A stretch of DNA of 64,000 nucleotides from CAWDDA01 sp963813345 (GTDB lineage Bacteria; Acidobacteriota; Blastocatellia; RBC074). The translations under genes and the position numbers were made by a program. The notes below the pieces were generated by a model. The model was not told where the DNA came from. It saw only the letters and a list, made by a program, of their open reading frames with translations, and ran no database searches. The stretch is from contig CAWEYR010000026.1 in the NCBI GenBank assembly GCA_963813345.1, positions 1-64,000 of the forward strand, in the 5' to 3' direction. Shown piece after piece: positions 8,034 to 18,194 of the stretch (position 1 is its first letter; every line of letters starts with the position of its first letter).

Positions 8034-10973
8034 ATGTCATCCGCTGTGCTGCGCTGGACCTTTGGGCCCTTCGCGGTGGATCCTGCTAATGCCTGCCTGT
8101 GGCGCGGTACTGAGGCGGTGGCCTTGTCGCCCAAAGCCTTTGATGTGTTGCACTACCTGGTACAACACCCCAACCGCGTGGTCACCAAAGATGAGATCCT
8201 GGATGCCGTCTGGCCCGAGACTGCGGTCACCGATGCGGTCGTGCGTGTGGCTATTGGCGCCCTGCGCAAGGCCCTGGACGACACGGCGTCGCCCCGCTTC
8301 ATCGGCACCGTGCCGCGCCGGGGTTATCGCTTCCTGGTGCCTGTGACCGTGGCAGACGCTTCAGAGAGTACCGCTGTTCCTCCTTCGCCTCATGCCACTC
8401 TTACACCTGCTCCCCGGCCGCTTCTGGTCGGACGCGAGGCCATGTTGCAGCGCCTGGAGGAGGCATGGGCGCGGGCGCGCCAGGGGCAGCGCCAAGTCGT
8501 GTGGGTGACGGGCGAGGCAGGGATTGGCAAGACCACCGTGGTCGAGGCGTTTCGTGCGGCAGTCACGACGGACCCGGCGGTGTGGCTGGCCGCTGGCCAG
8601 TGCGTAGAACACTACGGCACGGGGGAAGCCTATCTGCCGGTCCTGGAGACCCTGGGGCAGCTCTGTCGTGGCACGGGCGGAGAGCACCTGGTGACGCTGC
8701 TGCGGCAGCATGCACCCACCTGGCTGGTACAGATGCCCTGGCTGCTCACGACCGCGCACCGGGAGCAGCTGCGCGACGAACTTCAGGGGGTGACGCGGGA
8801 GCGCATGCTGCGAGAGTTTGCCGAAGTGGTGGACACGCTGACGGCGGAGACGCCCCTGGTCCTGATCCTCGAAGACCTGCACTGGAGTGATTACGCGACC
8901 TTGGACCTGCTGGCGCTGCTGGCGCGGCGGCGGACGCCCGCCCGCCTCCTGGTGATCGGGACGTATCGGCCGGTGGAGGCGATCGTGCATCACCATCCCT
9001 TGCGCACCGTGGTGCAGGACTTGCGGCGACACGGGCACGCGACGGAGCTGCCGCTGGCGTTACTGAGCGTCGAAGCGGTAGCGGCGTATCTCGTGGCGCG
9101 CTTTCCGCGGCAGCAGTTCCCGGTCGCGCTGGCGCCGTGGCTGCACCAGCGGACCGACGGCCAGCCGTTGTTTCTGGTTACTCTGGTGCAGGCGCTCGTT
9201 GAGTGGGGTGTGCTGCACGCCCACGATGGGTGCTGGACCGTACAGGAGGAGCTTGACACCCTTGCCTTGAATGTGCCCGAGAGCCTGCGGCAGCTGCTCG
9301 AGCAGCAGATCACCCACCTGCCGTCGGAGGCCCAACGGGTGCTCGAGGTGGCGAGTGTCGCGGGGGTGGAGTTTGTGGCTGCGGCAGTGGCGGCTGGCCT
9401 CGCGGCCGACGCTGCCACGGTGGAGGAGCACTGTGAGACCTTGGCGGGGCAGCAGTTGTTGCGCCCCCTGGGGGTGACGACCTGGCCCAACGGAATGGTC
9501 ACGACCCGTTACGCTTTCGTGCATGCGTTGTATCAACAGGTGGTATACCAGGGGCTGGGGGCAGGGCGGCGCGTACGGCTCCACCAGCGGCTGGGGGAGT
9601 GTCTAGAGACGGCCTACGGGTCTCAGGCGCGGGAAGTCGCCGCCGAACTGGCGGAGCACTTTGTGCGCGGCCAGGATACCTGGCGCGCTGTCCGCTATGT
9701 GCACCAGGCGGCGGAGAATGCGGCCCACCGCCAGGCCCATCGTGAGGCGATTGCGTACTTGAGGCAGGCGTTGGAGTTGCTGAAGGGCATGGCGGAAACA
9801 CCGCAGCTGCTCCGGCAGGAACTCGCCATACAGCTTGCACTCGGCCCTGCGCTGATGGTTACCAGGGGTTTTGCCGCCCCAGAGGCGGCAGACATCTATG
9901 CCCGGGCGCGCCAATTGTGCGAGCAACTGGACGATACCCAGCAGCTCTTTCCTGTCCTCGTTGGGCTGTGGCGATCGGCGCACGTCCAGGCGCAGTTACA
10001 GATGGCGCGTGCGCTTGGCGAGCAGCTCCTCAGCTTGGCCAAGGCCCAGGGCGACTCGGCACTCTTTGTCGAAGCCCACGGGCCATTGGGGCAAACGCTC
10101 TGCATGCAGGGAGAGCCAATCCTGGCGCGGGAGCATCTGAACCAGGTCGTTACTCTCTATGAGCCGCATCGACATAGTGCCCTGATCTTCCATGTGGGGT
10201 ATGACCCTGGCATCTATGCTCGTGCCATGGAAGGCTGGGTGCTCTGGTTGTTAGGATATCCTGAGCAGGCGCTGCAGCGCAGCCAGGACGCGCTGCGACT
10301 GGCCCGCGAGCAATCTCATCCCTTTACCCTCTCGATCACCCTGGCCACGGTTGCCTTGCTCCAGCAAATGCGTCGGGATGGAGAAGCTTCCCTGAAGCCC
10401 ATGCAGGCCAGCATGGTTCTGGCGACCGAGCATGGGTTTCCCTACTTGCGGACAGTCGGGATAGTCCTACAGGGATGGGCGCTGACGAGAGGAGGGCAGG
10501 TTGCAGAAGGCATGGTGCAGATGCGCCAGGGCCTTGCCGAGTTACGTGCCATGGGATCCGAGGTCTTACGTCCCTACCTGCTCGCTCTGCTCGCAGAAGT
10601 CTGTGGGAATAGTGGACAGATCGAGGCAGGGCTTGGCGTGCTGGAAGAGGCGTTAGTGACTGCTGAGAACCATACGGAGCGTTTCAATGAGGCGGATCTG
10701 CACCGTCTGAAAGGGGATCTCTTGCTGCGGCAATGTGGGGCGGCGGGGTTCGAAGCGGAAGCCTGCTTCCAGAGAGCCCTCGACATTGCCCGCCACCAGC
10801 AGGCCAAGTCCCTGGAATTGCGGGCCGCCACGAGTCTGGCGCGGCTGTGGCAGCGGCAGGGCAAGCGCGACGACGCGCGCCAACTGCTGGCAGAAGTCTA
10901 CGGCTGGTTCACGGAGGGCTTTGACACCGCGGACTTGCAGGAGGCGAAGGCACTCCTCGACGCGCTCTGCTGA
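8034..10973 (+). CDS. Winged-helix / AAA ATPase / TPR transcriptional regulator, 979 aa
   Basis: Residues about 5-105 form an OmpR-type winged-helix DNA-binding domain ending in the typical FIGTVPRRGYRF motif. A STAND-like AAA ATPase domain follows with Walker A GEAGIGKT (160-167) and Walker B LVLILEDLHWSD (about 280). The C-terminal half is helical TPR-type repeats ending in WFTEGFDTADLQEAKALL. Proteins of this layout are usually activators in which the ATPase and TPR part senses a signal. The ATG at 8034 follows a GGAAGG site. It is divergent from the sensor kinase operon and the 11-bp repeats between them are a plausible target. Its C-terminal end closely matches that of the cyclase-AAA-TPR gene at 28540-32004, so they are paralogues. 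Confidence 0.9.
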   Translation: MSSAVLRWTFGPFAVDPANACLWRGTEAVALSPKAFDVLHYLVQHPNRVVTKDEILDAVWPETAVTDAVVRVAIGALRKALDDTASPRFIGTVPRRGYRFLVPVTVADASESTAVPPSPHATLTPAPRPLLVGREAMLQRLEEAWARARQGQRQVVWVTGEAGIGKTTVVEAFRAAVTTDPAVWLAAGQCVEHYGTGEAYLPVLETLGQLCRGTGGEHLVTLLRQHAPTWLVQMPWLLTTAHREQLRDELQGVTRERMLREFAEVVDTLTAETPLVLILEDLHWSDYATLDLLALLARRRTPARLLVIGTYRPVEAIVHHHPLRTVVQDLRRHGHATELPLALLSVEAVAAYLVARFPRQQFPVALAPWLHQRTDGQPLFLVTLVQALVEWGVLHAHDGCWTVQEELDTLALNVPESLRQLLEQQITHLPSEAQRVLEVASVAGVEFVAAAVAAGLAADAATVEEHCETLAGQQLLRPLGVTTWPNGMVTTRYAFVHALYQQVVYQGLGAGRRVRLHQRLGECLETAYGSQAREVAAELAEHFVRGQDTWRAVRYVHQAAENAAHRQAHREAIAYLRQALELLKGMAETPQLLRQELAIQLALGPALMVTRGFAAPEAADIYARARQLCEQLDDTQQLFPVLVGLWRSAHVQAQLQMARALGEQLLSLAKAQGDSALFVEAHGPLGQTLCMQGEPILAREHLNQVVTLYEPHRHSALIFHVGYDPGIYARAMEGWVLWLLGYPEQALQRSQDALRLAREQSHPFTLSITLATVALLQQMRRDGEASLKPMQASMVLATEHGFPYLRTVGIVLQGWALTRGGQVAEGMVQMRQGLAELRAMGSEVLRPYLLALLAEVCGNSGQIEAGLGVLEEALVTAENHTERFNEADLHRLKGDLLLRQCGAAGFEAEACFQRALDIARHQQAKSLELRAATSLARLWQRQGKRDDARQLLAEVYGWFTEGFDTADLQEAKALLDALC

Positions 10974-10996
10974 GCCGGGAGTATGCTATCCGGCTC
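10972..10996 (+). terminator. Hairpin after the winged-helix regulator
   Basis: GAGCCGG (10972-10978) pairs with CCGGCTC (10990-10996) right at the stop codon of the regulator gene. No T-run follows, so it may be a hairpin acting with Rho or only an mRNA end stabiliser. Confidence 0.35.
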
Positions 10997-11276
10997 AAAT
11001 AATCATCCACAGAGCCGGCAGGGTGCTCATGTGCAGAGCAATCCGACCTGCCAAACTATACAAATAGGACAATGTCACCCCCAGTGGCGCGTTCCTGCCA
11101 CCGAGACATGCGCCTGCGCAGCCTGTCCATACCACCGGTCTAATAGAGCTGACATGCCATCGTATAGCTGGGAGCAATCTCTATGGATGACGCCACGATA
11201 CCCCTTCTTATACGCTGGCACGCAGCGCCTCGGACAGGTCGATGTCCTCCAGCCTGCCCGAGGCACTGTCTGGTCC
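10997..11276. other. Non-coding stretch without recognisable features
   Basis: Short open frames here show no family signature or ribosome site. The stretch lies between the regulator and a decayed monooxygenase gene and may itself be decayed DNA. Confidence 0.4.
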
Positions 11277-11665
11277 TTATCGACAGTGCAGCAACGGCAT
11301 CACATGGCGGCCAAAGTCCTCGGTGCCGGCGACAAAGTCATCGAAGATGCACATGACGCCTTTGAGACCGTCGATCATAGCTAGCTCATCAAGTTGCTTG
11401 GCCACCGTGGTAGGGCTGCCCACCAGCTTGCCAATATTGAGGGCGAAGGCATTCTGCATCTGGGTGATGATCGCAGCCGTGGCGCCCGATACGTCGAGTT
11501 TGGCCTGGCCAGACCGCGCTCCACCGCACTCCGCCGTACGATGCTCAGCCATCCAGGCACCCAGCGCATGATTGTGATACTTCTGATCTGCAAAGATCAT
11601 CACGAGACGTGGAAAGGCCTGGGGTGTGACGAGGCCGAGCAAGGTGGGGGCAGCCACCCCATCTC
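11277..11665 (-). pseudogene. C-terminal remnant of a luciferase-like (RutA-type) flavin monooxygenase
   Basis: On the minus strand the last roughly 125 residues read as the end of a luciferase-like monooxygenase: ADQKYHNHALGAWMAE, then NIGKLVGSPTTVAKQLDEL and GVMCIFDDFVAGTEDFG, ending MPLLHCR. Family members of the RutA type end in the same way (VGSxxxVAxxLDE, FDDFxxGxExFG, MxCR). The N-terminal two thirds, including the flavin-binding region, are missing: upstream the frame turns into unrelated sequence that overlaps the divergent ATPase gene. It is a remnant truncated at its 5' end, perhaps by arrival of the defence island. Confidence 0.65.
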
Positions 11666-11804
11666 CTCTGGATTGCTCTTGAGTCCCGATACAACTGATT
11701 CCTGCATTGCGATCTGTGTGTTTTGATGGCATGATGCATGTATGACAGCACAGCCTGTGTGTCTGTCTTCTCTCAATGCGACAGCGAAGGGATGGAGCAC
11801 ATCC

Positions 11805-12812
11805 GTGGCGACAGGGGAACAACTCAAAGCGCTCGTCAAGAGCTATATCGATGGGGATGAAGCACGTTTCTTCACTCTGGCTTTGCAGGTTGCTGCCCAT
11901 GAAGCCCGTCGTGGCCATGGCAAGCTCGCGCAAGAGATTCGCGAATTGATCGACCGGGCGCGTGCCGCTGCGAGCCATGCAGAGAGTACCAAGAAGCCTA
12001 TGCCGATTGTCCACCCCCGTGGCGAATTGGCGGGTTTATTCTCGGCGTCTTATCCGAAGCTGCGCTTGTCCGACATGGTCTTGGACGAGCCGACACAAGC
12101 ACGGCTGACACGTATCGTGCGCGAGCAACGGGCTCGGCACAAACTCCGGGGTTTCAGCCTTGAACCGCGGCGCAAACTTCTCCTCATTGGACCTCCAGGC
12201 ACAGGGAAAACTATGACAGCAGGAGCTCTTGCCGGCGAATTACAGCTTCCCCTCTTTATCATTCGGCTCGACTCGCTGATCACAAAGTTCATGGGTGAGA
12301 CTGCTGCCAAGCTCCGGCTTGTGTTCGAAGCGATGACATCCTCCCGTGGGGTGTACCTCTTTGACGAGTTTGACTCGATTGGTGCGCAGCGGGCGTTACC
12401 CAATGAGGTGGGCGAGATACGCCGTGTGCTCAATAGCTTTCTCCAATGTATTGAACACGACACATCAGACAGCTTAATCCTCGCTGCAACTAACCATCCG
12501 GACGTGCTCGATTGGGCCCTATTCCGACGTTTTGACGATGTCATTGAGTACCATCTTCCCGATACACACGCAGTGCTACAAGCGCTCCAAGCGAAGCTCG
12601 CGGGCTTTGCCAAAACGGATATTGCATGGCAGCAGGTGGCAAAATCTGCCACAGGACGCAGCTATGCTGACATCACGCGTGCATGCGAAGACGCCGCCAA
12701 AGAGATGGTCTTGAACGACCGCCATGCCATTACCACCGAAAGCCTGCTACATGCTCTGTCAGAACAGAGCATGCTGGCATATGGAGGGGCATCTGGACCG
12801 CAAGAAAGCTAA
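11805..12812 (+). CDS. ietA: IetA-like AAA ATPase of an IetAS defence pair
   Basis: The start is taken as GTG 11805 (read as MATGEQLKALVKSYI), because a GGAG site lies 7 bases upstream and the family usually begins there; an in-frame ATG exists at 11742. The 335-aa protein has a helical N-terminal region followed by a classic AAA module: Walker A GPPGTGKT (129-136), Walker B LFDEFDS (185-191), sensor 1 ILAATNHPD and arginine-finger region LFRRFDD. It lies 6 bases upstream of a subtilisin-like protease gene. AAA ATPase plus S8 protease pairs are known as IetAS, described first in plasmid maintenance and later listed among anti-phage systems. The ATPase presumably controls or delivers substrates to the protease. 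Confidence 0.8.
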   Translation: MATGEQLKALVKSYIDGDEARFFTLALQVAAHEARRGHGKLAQEIRELIDRARAAASHAESTKKPMPIVHPRGELAGLFSASYPKLRLSDMVLDEPTQARLTRIVREQRARHKLRGFSLEPRRKLLLIGPPGTGKTMTAGALAGELQLPLFIIRLDSLITKFMGETAAKLRLVFEAMTSSRGVYLFDEFDSIGAQRALPNEVGEIRRVLNSFLQCIEHDTSDSLILAATNHPDVLDWALFRRFDDVIEYHLPDTHAVLQALQAKLAGFAKTDIAWQQVAKSATGRSYADITRACEDAAKEMVLNDRHAITTESLLHALSEQSMLAYGGASGPQES

Positions 12813-12818
12813 GAATCC

Positions 12819-15404
12819 ATGGCTGAGCGAATTGAACGGCTTCGACATCTGATTCCTGTAGGGACGAGTATCACCGAGCGCTATACAAATCCCCGGCGAG
12901 TTCCCGTACGGTTTAGGTCTCCCTACCGGAGCCGACGCACACACGGGACATATCTTCGTGACCGGCTTGAACTTATGCGAAGCCGAGCGGTGGAGCTGGG
13001 CCAAGAGCGCCTTGCTTTTGGCCTGGAGGCAGATGAAGGAATCTGTCTTGAGTTTATCGGAGAGACTGGCTGCGACCTTGCCGTAAGCAGCCTTGAAGAT
13101 GCGCGCCAGGGCATCGAGTTACTCGGGGTGCACCAGCGTGATAACACGGTGTCTGCGACGGTCTATGTTCCCTCTGGCAAGGTGGAATCCCTTATACAGA
13201 AGGTCGAAGCATATCTCGATCGCGACACCCGGACGGGGAAACCGAAGCATCAAAAGCTCGTCGAAGGGATTTCCCATATTCGCCTGGCCATCTTGGAAGC
13301 CTTCTGGTTGGATGTCCCAAGTCTCATGCCACCTCCAGGCGTTACCGTCTGGTGGGAAGTATGGCTCAGAGTAGAGACTACACCCAATCCCAGAGCACAC
13401 GATGCCCATAACGACATCCTGACGTCATTTCGTGCGCAGGCAACCAGAGTAGGTCTCACACTCGGCGATGCCCGGATGATCTTACGCTTCCCTGAACGCC
13501 TGGTGTTGCTTGTCCATGGGACTCTGGAACAAATGGCGCACTCGGTCGAACTGCTCGCTTCTATTGCCGAGTTACGCCTGGCACGGGTACGCGTCGAAGA
13601 CTTTCTTGACCTCAGAGCATCAGACCAAGAAGCGTGGGTGCGTGACCTGCAGCAGCATGCGTTCCCTCCTCCGCTCAACGCACCTGCTGTCTGTCTACTC
13701 GATACCGGGGTCCTCAGAACCCACCCCCTCCTCGATCTTGGCCTGCATGCAGACGATTGCCACACTTATCATCCTGACTGGGGTGCCACGGATCATGATG
13801 GACATGGCACTGCCATGGCGGGCATTGCGCTCTACGGTGATTTAGCCGAGATCTTGGCATCATCAAATGACATTATGCTGTCGCATCGTCTCGAATCCGT
13901 CAAAATCTTGCCTCCTGAGGGATATCCACCTCATGATCCCTTCCTCTATGGCACTGTAACCCAGGAGGCGGTTGCGCGAGCAGAAATCCAGGCTCCCACG
14001 CGCCCACGTGTCATCTGTATGGCTGTTACAGGAGACCCCCCTGATCATCTGTGTGTCACCGAGGTCTCCTCAGAAGTGCAAAGAGACGATATCGTTACAC
14101 AGATCAATGCCTTCTATGGGAGAGGGCGACCCTCATCATGGTCGGCCGCTCTTGACCAGCTTGCGTCTGGGGTATTGGATGAGCAGCGTCGGCTGCTCCT
14201 GCTTTCTGCCGGGAACACAAGGTCATGGTCCCGCCGTTACTATCCGGATAGTAATCTTACAGAGAGTATCCACGATCCAGGACAGGCCTGGAATGTGCTG
14301 ACCATAGGAGCCTATACGATGAAGACCACGGTGAATCCCGTCGTCTATCCAGGCTGGAAGCCTGTGGCTCCTGCCGGTGGCTTAAGCCCAGCAAGCACGA
14401 CCTCGCTCCTCTGGGACGACCAATGGCCATTGAAACCTGATATCTGTCTGGAAGGTGGCAACATGGCGATTGATCCAAGTACAGGGGAGCCAGATTACTC
14501 CGTCGGAGACCTTCAGCTCCTGACGACCAATCATGTCCTGATCCAACGGTTACTCACGGTGACGAGGGATACAAGCGCCGCAACAGCCCTTGCCGCCCGG
14601 ATGGCAGCCATCATCCACGCAGAGTATCCACAATTCTGGCCTGAAACGGTACGCGCGCTGATAGTGCACTCAGCCGGCTGGACGCCCGCGATGCAACACC
14701 GAGAGAGCTCTTTGACAGGGCGACAAAGCGTTAGAGGCATGTTGCGAACTTATGGGTATGGTGTCCCGAACCTCGACCGTGCTCTCTGGAGTGCGCGGCA
14801 TGAATTGACCCTTGTGGTCCAAGACCGTCTCCAGCCATTCGACCGTCCACACAAAGGTAAACCACCCGTGACCCGTGATATGCATCTCCATCCTCTCCCC
14901 TGGCCGCGTGATGTCTTGCAAGCGCTTGGAGATACGCTCGTGGAGCTGCGGGTCACCCTGTCATACTTCATTGAACCCAATCCAGGCGAACGAGGTAGAG
15001 ATCGTCGCCACCGATACGCCTCGCATGGCCTGCGGTTTGACGTGAACACCCCGACAGAAAGCTTCGAAGATTTTCGGAGACGCTTGAGCACAGCCGCCAG
15101 AGAGGAAGAAGAGTCCGACAGAGCACAGACCAGCAGTGATGCCGCACATTGGCTGCTTGGGCCAGACCTCCGCCATAAGGGGTCTATCCATTCGGACCGT
15201 TGGCAAGGCACAGCGGCTGATTTAGCGAGTCGAGGAATCGTCGCGGTGTATCCCGTCATTGGATGGTGGAAAGAACGACCACGCCATGAACGCTGGGGGA
15301 GACAAGCACGCTACGCCCTTATCGTTTCTATCTATACGCCTACGACAGATATCGACATTTATACTCCTGTCGCCGTTACCATTCAGCCTACCATCTCCAT
15401 ATAA
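12819..15404 (+). CDS. ietS: IetS-like S8 subtilisin-family serine protease
   Basis: This 861-aa protein lacks a signal peptide, so it acts in the cytoplasm. About 290 N-terminal residues precede an S8 peptidase domain whose catalytic triad is visible: Asp295 (CLLDTGV), His329 (DHDGHGTAM) and Ser586 (DTSAATALAA). The long C-terminal part (beyond about 640) contains beta-rich segments and the typical WSARHELTLVVQD-like region. The ATG follows the ATPase stop by 6 bases, so the pair forms one transcript. A cytoplasmic protease kept in check by its partner fits an abortive-infection or toxin-antitoxin-like mode, which is inference. Its stop is 21 bases from the convergent helicase stop of the neighbouring defence operon. 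Confidence 0.8.
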   Translation: MAERIERLRHLIPVGTSITERYTNPRRVPVRFRSPYRSRRTHGTYLRDRLELMRSRAVELGQERLAFGLEADEGICLEFIGETGCDLAVSSLEDARQGIELLGVHQRDNTVSATVYVPSGKVESLIQKVEAYLDRDTRTGKPKHQKLVEGISHIRLAILEAFWLDVPSLMPPPGVTVWWEVWLRVETTPNPRAHDAHNDILTSFRAQATRVGLTLGDARMILRFPERLVLLVHGTLEQMAHSVELLASIAELRLARVRVEDFLDLRASDQEAWVRDLQQHAFPPPLNAPAVCLLDTGVLRTHPLLDLGLHADDCHTYHPDWGATDHDGHGTAMAGIALYGDLAEILASSNDIMLSHRLESVKILPPEGYPPHDPFLYGTVTQEAVARAEIQAPTRPRVICMAVTGDPPDHLCVTEVSSEVQRDDIVTQINAFYGRGRPSSWSAALDQLASGVLDEQRRLLLLSAGNTRSWSRRYYPDSNLTESIHDPGQAWNVLTIGAYTMKTTVNPVVYPGWKPVAPAGGLSPASTTSLLWDDQWPLKPDICLEGGNMAIDPSTGEPDYSVGDLQLLTTNHVLIQRLLTVTRDTSAATALAARMAAIIHAEYPQFWPETVRALIVHSAGWTPAMQHRESSLTGRQSVRGMLRTYGYGVPNLDRALWSARHELTLVVQDRLQPFDRPHKGKPPVTRDMHLHPLPWPRDVLQALGDTLVELRVTLSYFIEPNPGERGRDRRHRYASHGLRFDVNTPTESFEDFRRRLSTAAREEEESDRAQTSSDAAHWLLGPDLRHKGSIHSDRWQGTAADLASRGIVAVYPVIGWWKERPRHERWGRQARYALIVSIYTPTTDIDIYTPVAVTIQPTISI

Positions 15405-15425
15405 GGGGCCCTGCTACTCACACTC

Positions 15426-18194
15426 TTACACGACCTCAACCCATCCGATCAACGTGGAGTCATACCCTCGGTGCTCGCTGATGATGCACCGATGCAGCAG
15501 TTCTCGATGCATCATCGGCTCCAGAGTGTCGAGGAGGAGATGGTCACGAGACGCTGATCCGTTCGAGGCCGGTGGTAATTGGAACAGGCGATCTATTTGG
15601 CGTTCCCATGATGGCACGCGTTGGCCGTCGTCATCAATGGCCAACGGCAGGACGACCGTCTTGGTTTCGCCTCGGTCACCCTGGGTGGTGACATGCCAGA
15701 TGGAGAGGACGCCGCTGCGGCCGTCGTGAGATTTGACCCGGATGCCGATTTCTCCTGGTTGAAGGTCACGATAGCGGTGCAAGTAGGAGACGACTAAGGG
15801 GTGGTCGAGGCCCATGAGTTCGAGGTCTTCCCGTTCCTGTGACGCGTCTCGGTCAATCGTAAAATGCAGGTCGGCCTGGCCGTTGCCGTTCCCGGTTACG
15901 GCGAGCATGTGGCCATCAACCTCCTTGAGGTGTTTCCCGTCTTCTTCGACCGCAGTGCGAAGAAAGTGAATGATGGCCGACATGCCTGCGCTGGTATCGG
16001 AAAACGGCTGATAGTCCTCAAGCGAAAAGCCGTCGAGGTCCTGGAAAAGCTCGAAGACGACCTCACGAGCTTCCGCCGCATTCGACAAGGCAGCTTCCAA
16101 TTCCAATCGAGTGCGCTTCAGTTCCGGATCGGAGAGGGCCTGGGAGTACAGGCTCTCGTAGCTCAAGCGTTCTGACAGCTGACCCAAGATTTGCGCACGC
16201 AGATCCTCAGCAATGTCGCCATGCTCGTCCACTTTCCCCAGGGTCTTGGCAATCTCTTTCAGCTTGTCATCCAGCAGCAAGAAGATGCGGCCCTCAATGG
16301 TGTCCGACAGGACGAGGTTGTAGACCTGAGCCGTGTACCGCTGTCCATAGCGATGAATGCGACCGATGCGCTGTTCGATGTCCATGGGGTTCCACGGCAG
16401 GTCAAAATTGAACAGCACACGGGCGTGCTGTAAATTGATGCCTTCCCGACCGGCAGCGGTGCAGATCATGACCCTAGGGCCACGAGGCTGCTTGAATCGC
16501 TTCTCGGCAGCCAGCTTGCTGCCATGGTCGCCGCCCTTGAGCACCACCACGCCCTGGCCAGGATACGCCTTGTCGATCTCCTCGCCGAGCATCTCGACGG
16601 TGCCCAGGTAGGTGGCGAAGACCACGACGCGCTCGGTCGGGTCCCGCTTCCACAATGTTCCCAGAGCGTGGATGAGTTTCTGTACCTTGGTTTCGGTCTG
16701 CCGGGGATACCGTGCCAGCAGTGCTCGAATGCGCTGTCGTTCTTCTGGCAGGCACAGCGCGACCGCCGTAATGGCCACATCTTCGGACTCTGTGGTGGCC
16801 GTCTCCGACGTATACTCGCTCGACACCAGGGCGAGTTCCTCGTCGCTCATTTTCTTCAGCAGCCGCCGCTTCATGTCGGCCAGGATGCGTTCGGCCTCGA
16901 CGGCGGCGAGGCGGTCGTCGCCCAGGGCGAACTCGTACCGGATCAATGCTTTGGCTTCGGCGAACGCCGCGTCACGCGCGTCGATGTCCAAATGGGCATC
17001 GTGCATCAGTCCTTCCTGCACGGTGAGGGCGATGAGACGACGACGGAGCGTGCGGTGCACAGCGGCGAAGCTGGAAGCGGCGATCTTCTGGAAGATCGTC
17101 ATCACGAATCCTAACGCCCGGCCTTTGTTACCCTGCTGCTTGGCCAGGGCAAAGCCGTCCATGAGGTAGACGTTGAGTTCGTTGTAAAACTCGCGCTCAG
17201 TTTCCGACATCACGAACGACTCGGTGTGTACCCAGCGTCGAGCGAACAGTGTCGAGCCATCGGGACGGCACGCATCGGCCTTGGTGCGACGGAAGACCAC
17301 GGCGTTCAGGCGATGGCGATACTCCACCATATCGACGGGGGTGCTGAACAGCGTGGGATCGAGCAGTTGGATCAGCATCCAGAAGCGGAAGTGATCGCCT
17401 TGATGCGGTGTCGCCGACAACAACAGCAAGTCACGGCAGTGCCTTTTCAAGACTTCGGCCAGTTTGTAGTTCTCGGTCTTTTTGACCTTGCCGCCGCTGC
17501 GATAGGCCGTCAGGTGATGCGCTTCGTCGAAAACCACGAGGTCCCAGGGCGGGGCCTCTTGCAGGCGTTTGACTCTGGGTTTCATTTTTAACGTGTCGAT
17601 GCTGGCGATGAGCCAGTCATGCCTGGCGAACGCGTTGGATTTGCGGTCCGTGACATCGCCTTCACTGCCAAAGACCTCGAAATCGAGGTGAAAGACCTCG
17701 TTCAATTCTCGGTGCCAGTTATTAACCAGCCCGGCAGGCACGACCATCAAGGCGCGATGCAGTTCGCCCCGGCTGGCCAGTTCCCGGAGAAGCAATGCCG
17801 TCTCAATGGTCTTGCCCAAGCCGACTTCATCAGCGATCAGGTAGCGTCGGGGTGAGGCAGTGGCAATACGGTGCGTCAACACCACTTGATGCGGGAGCAG
17901 ATCAATCTTCGCTGATGTGAGGGCCGCAGCACTGTCCAGGAGCGGCAAAGCATGCGCCTGATACGCCAGCCACGCCCGCCGATTGCGACGTTCTCCGGCA
18001 GCCACGTTTTGGACGATGTATTCCGCGCGTCCGACCGTGAGCAAGAGCGATGTGACGGGTACCTGCCGCTCGCCGGTGCCGAAGAAGACGCGCACGAAAC
18101 CGGTGTGCGCTGGGGAAACCACAACGCCCTCGCCAAATTCGGCGTGACGCACGCGTTGACCGGGTTGGAGCAGGAGCGATGGTTCAACACTCAT
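15426..18194 (-). CDS. SNF2-family helicase (BrxHII/DrmD-like)
   Basis: The start is ATG 18194 (MSVEPSLLLQPGQ), which overlaps the preceding stop as ATGA. The 922-aa protein has an N-terminal CarD/SH3-like strand region (about 12-55), Walker A DEVGLGKT (122-129), DEAH box at 223-226, motif III LLSATPHQGD, and a C-terminal helicase domain with GREGINLQ and QRIGRIHRYGQ. This is a SNF2-type DNA translocase, as in type 3 BREX (BrxHII) or DISARM (DrmD). It is the last gene of a tightly packed operon with a DUF499 ATPase, PglZ, DUF1156 methylase and a small unknown protein. Its reading frame is intact. Confidence 0.88.
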   Translation of the reverse strand: MSVEPSLLLQPGQRVRHAEFGEGVVVSPAHTGFVRVFFGTGERQVPVTSLLLTVGRAEYIVQNVAAGERRNRRAWLAYQAHALPLLDSAAALTSAKIDLLPHQVVLTHRIATASPRRYLIADEVGLGKTIETALLLRELASRGELHRALMVVPAGLVNNWHRELNEVFHLDFEVFGSEGDVTDRKSNAFARHDWLIASIDTLKMKPRVKRLQEAPPWDLVVFDEAHHLTAYRSGGKVKKTENYKLAEVLKRHCRDLLLLSATPHQGDHFRFWMLIQLLDPTLFSTPVDMVEYRHRLNAVVFRRTKADACRPDGSTLFARRWVHTESFVMSETEREFYNELNVYLMDGFALAKQQGNKGRALGFVMTIFQKIAASSFAAVHRTLRRRLIALTVQEGLMHDAHLDIDARDAAFAEAKALIRYEFALGDDRLAAVEAERILADMKRRLLKKMSDEELALVSSEYTSETATTESEDVAITAVALCLPEERQRIRALLARYPRQTETKVQKLIHALGTLWKRDPTERVVVFATYLGTVEMLGEEIDKAYPGQGVVVLKGGDHGSKLAAEKRFKQPRGPRVMICTAAGREGINLQHARVLFNFDLPWNPMDIEQRIGRIHRYGQRYTAQVYNLVLSDTIEGRIFLLLDDKLKEIAKTLGKVDEHGDIAEDLRAQILGQLSERLSYESLYSQALSDPELKRTRLELEAALSNAAEAREVVFELFQDLDGFSLEDYQPFSDTSAGMSAIIHFLRTAVEEDGKHLKEVDGHMLAVTGNGNGQADLHFTIDRDASQEREDLELMGLDHPLVVSYLHRYRDLQPGEIGIRVKSHDGRSGVLSIWHVTTQGDRGETKTVVLPLAIDDDGQRVPSWERQIDRLFQLPPASNGSASRDHLLLDTLEPMMHRELLHRCIISEHRGYDSTLIGWVEVV

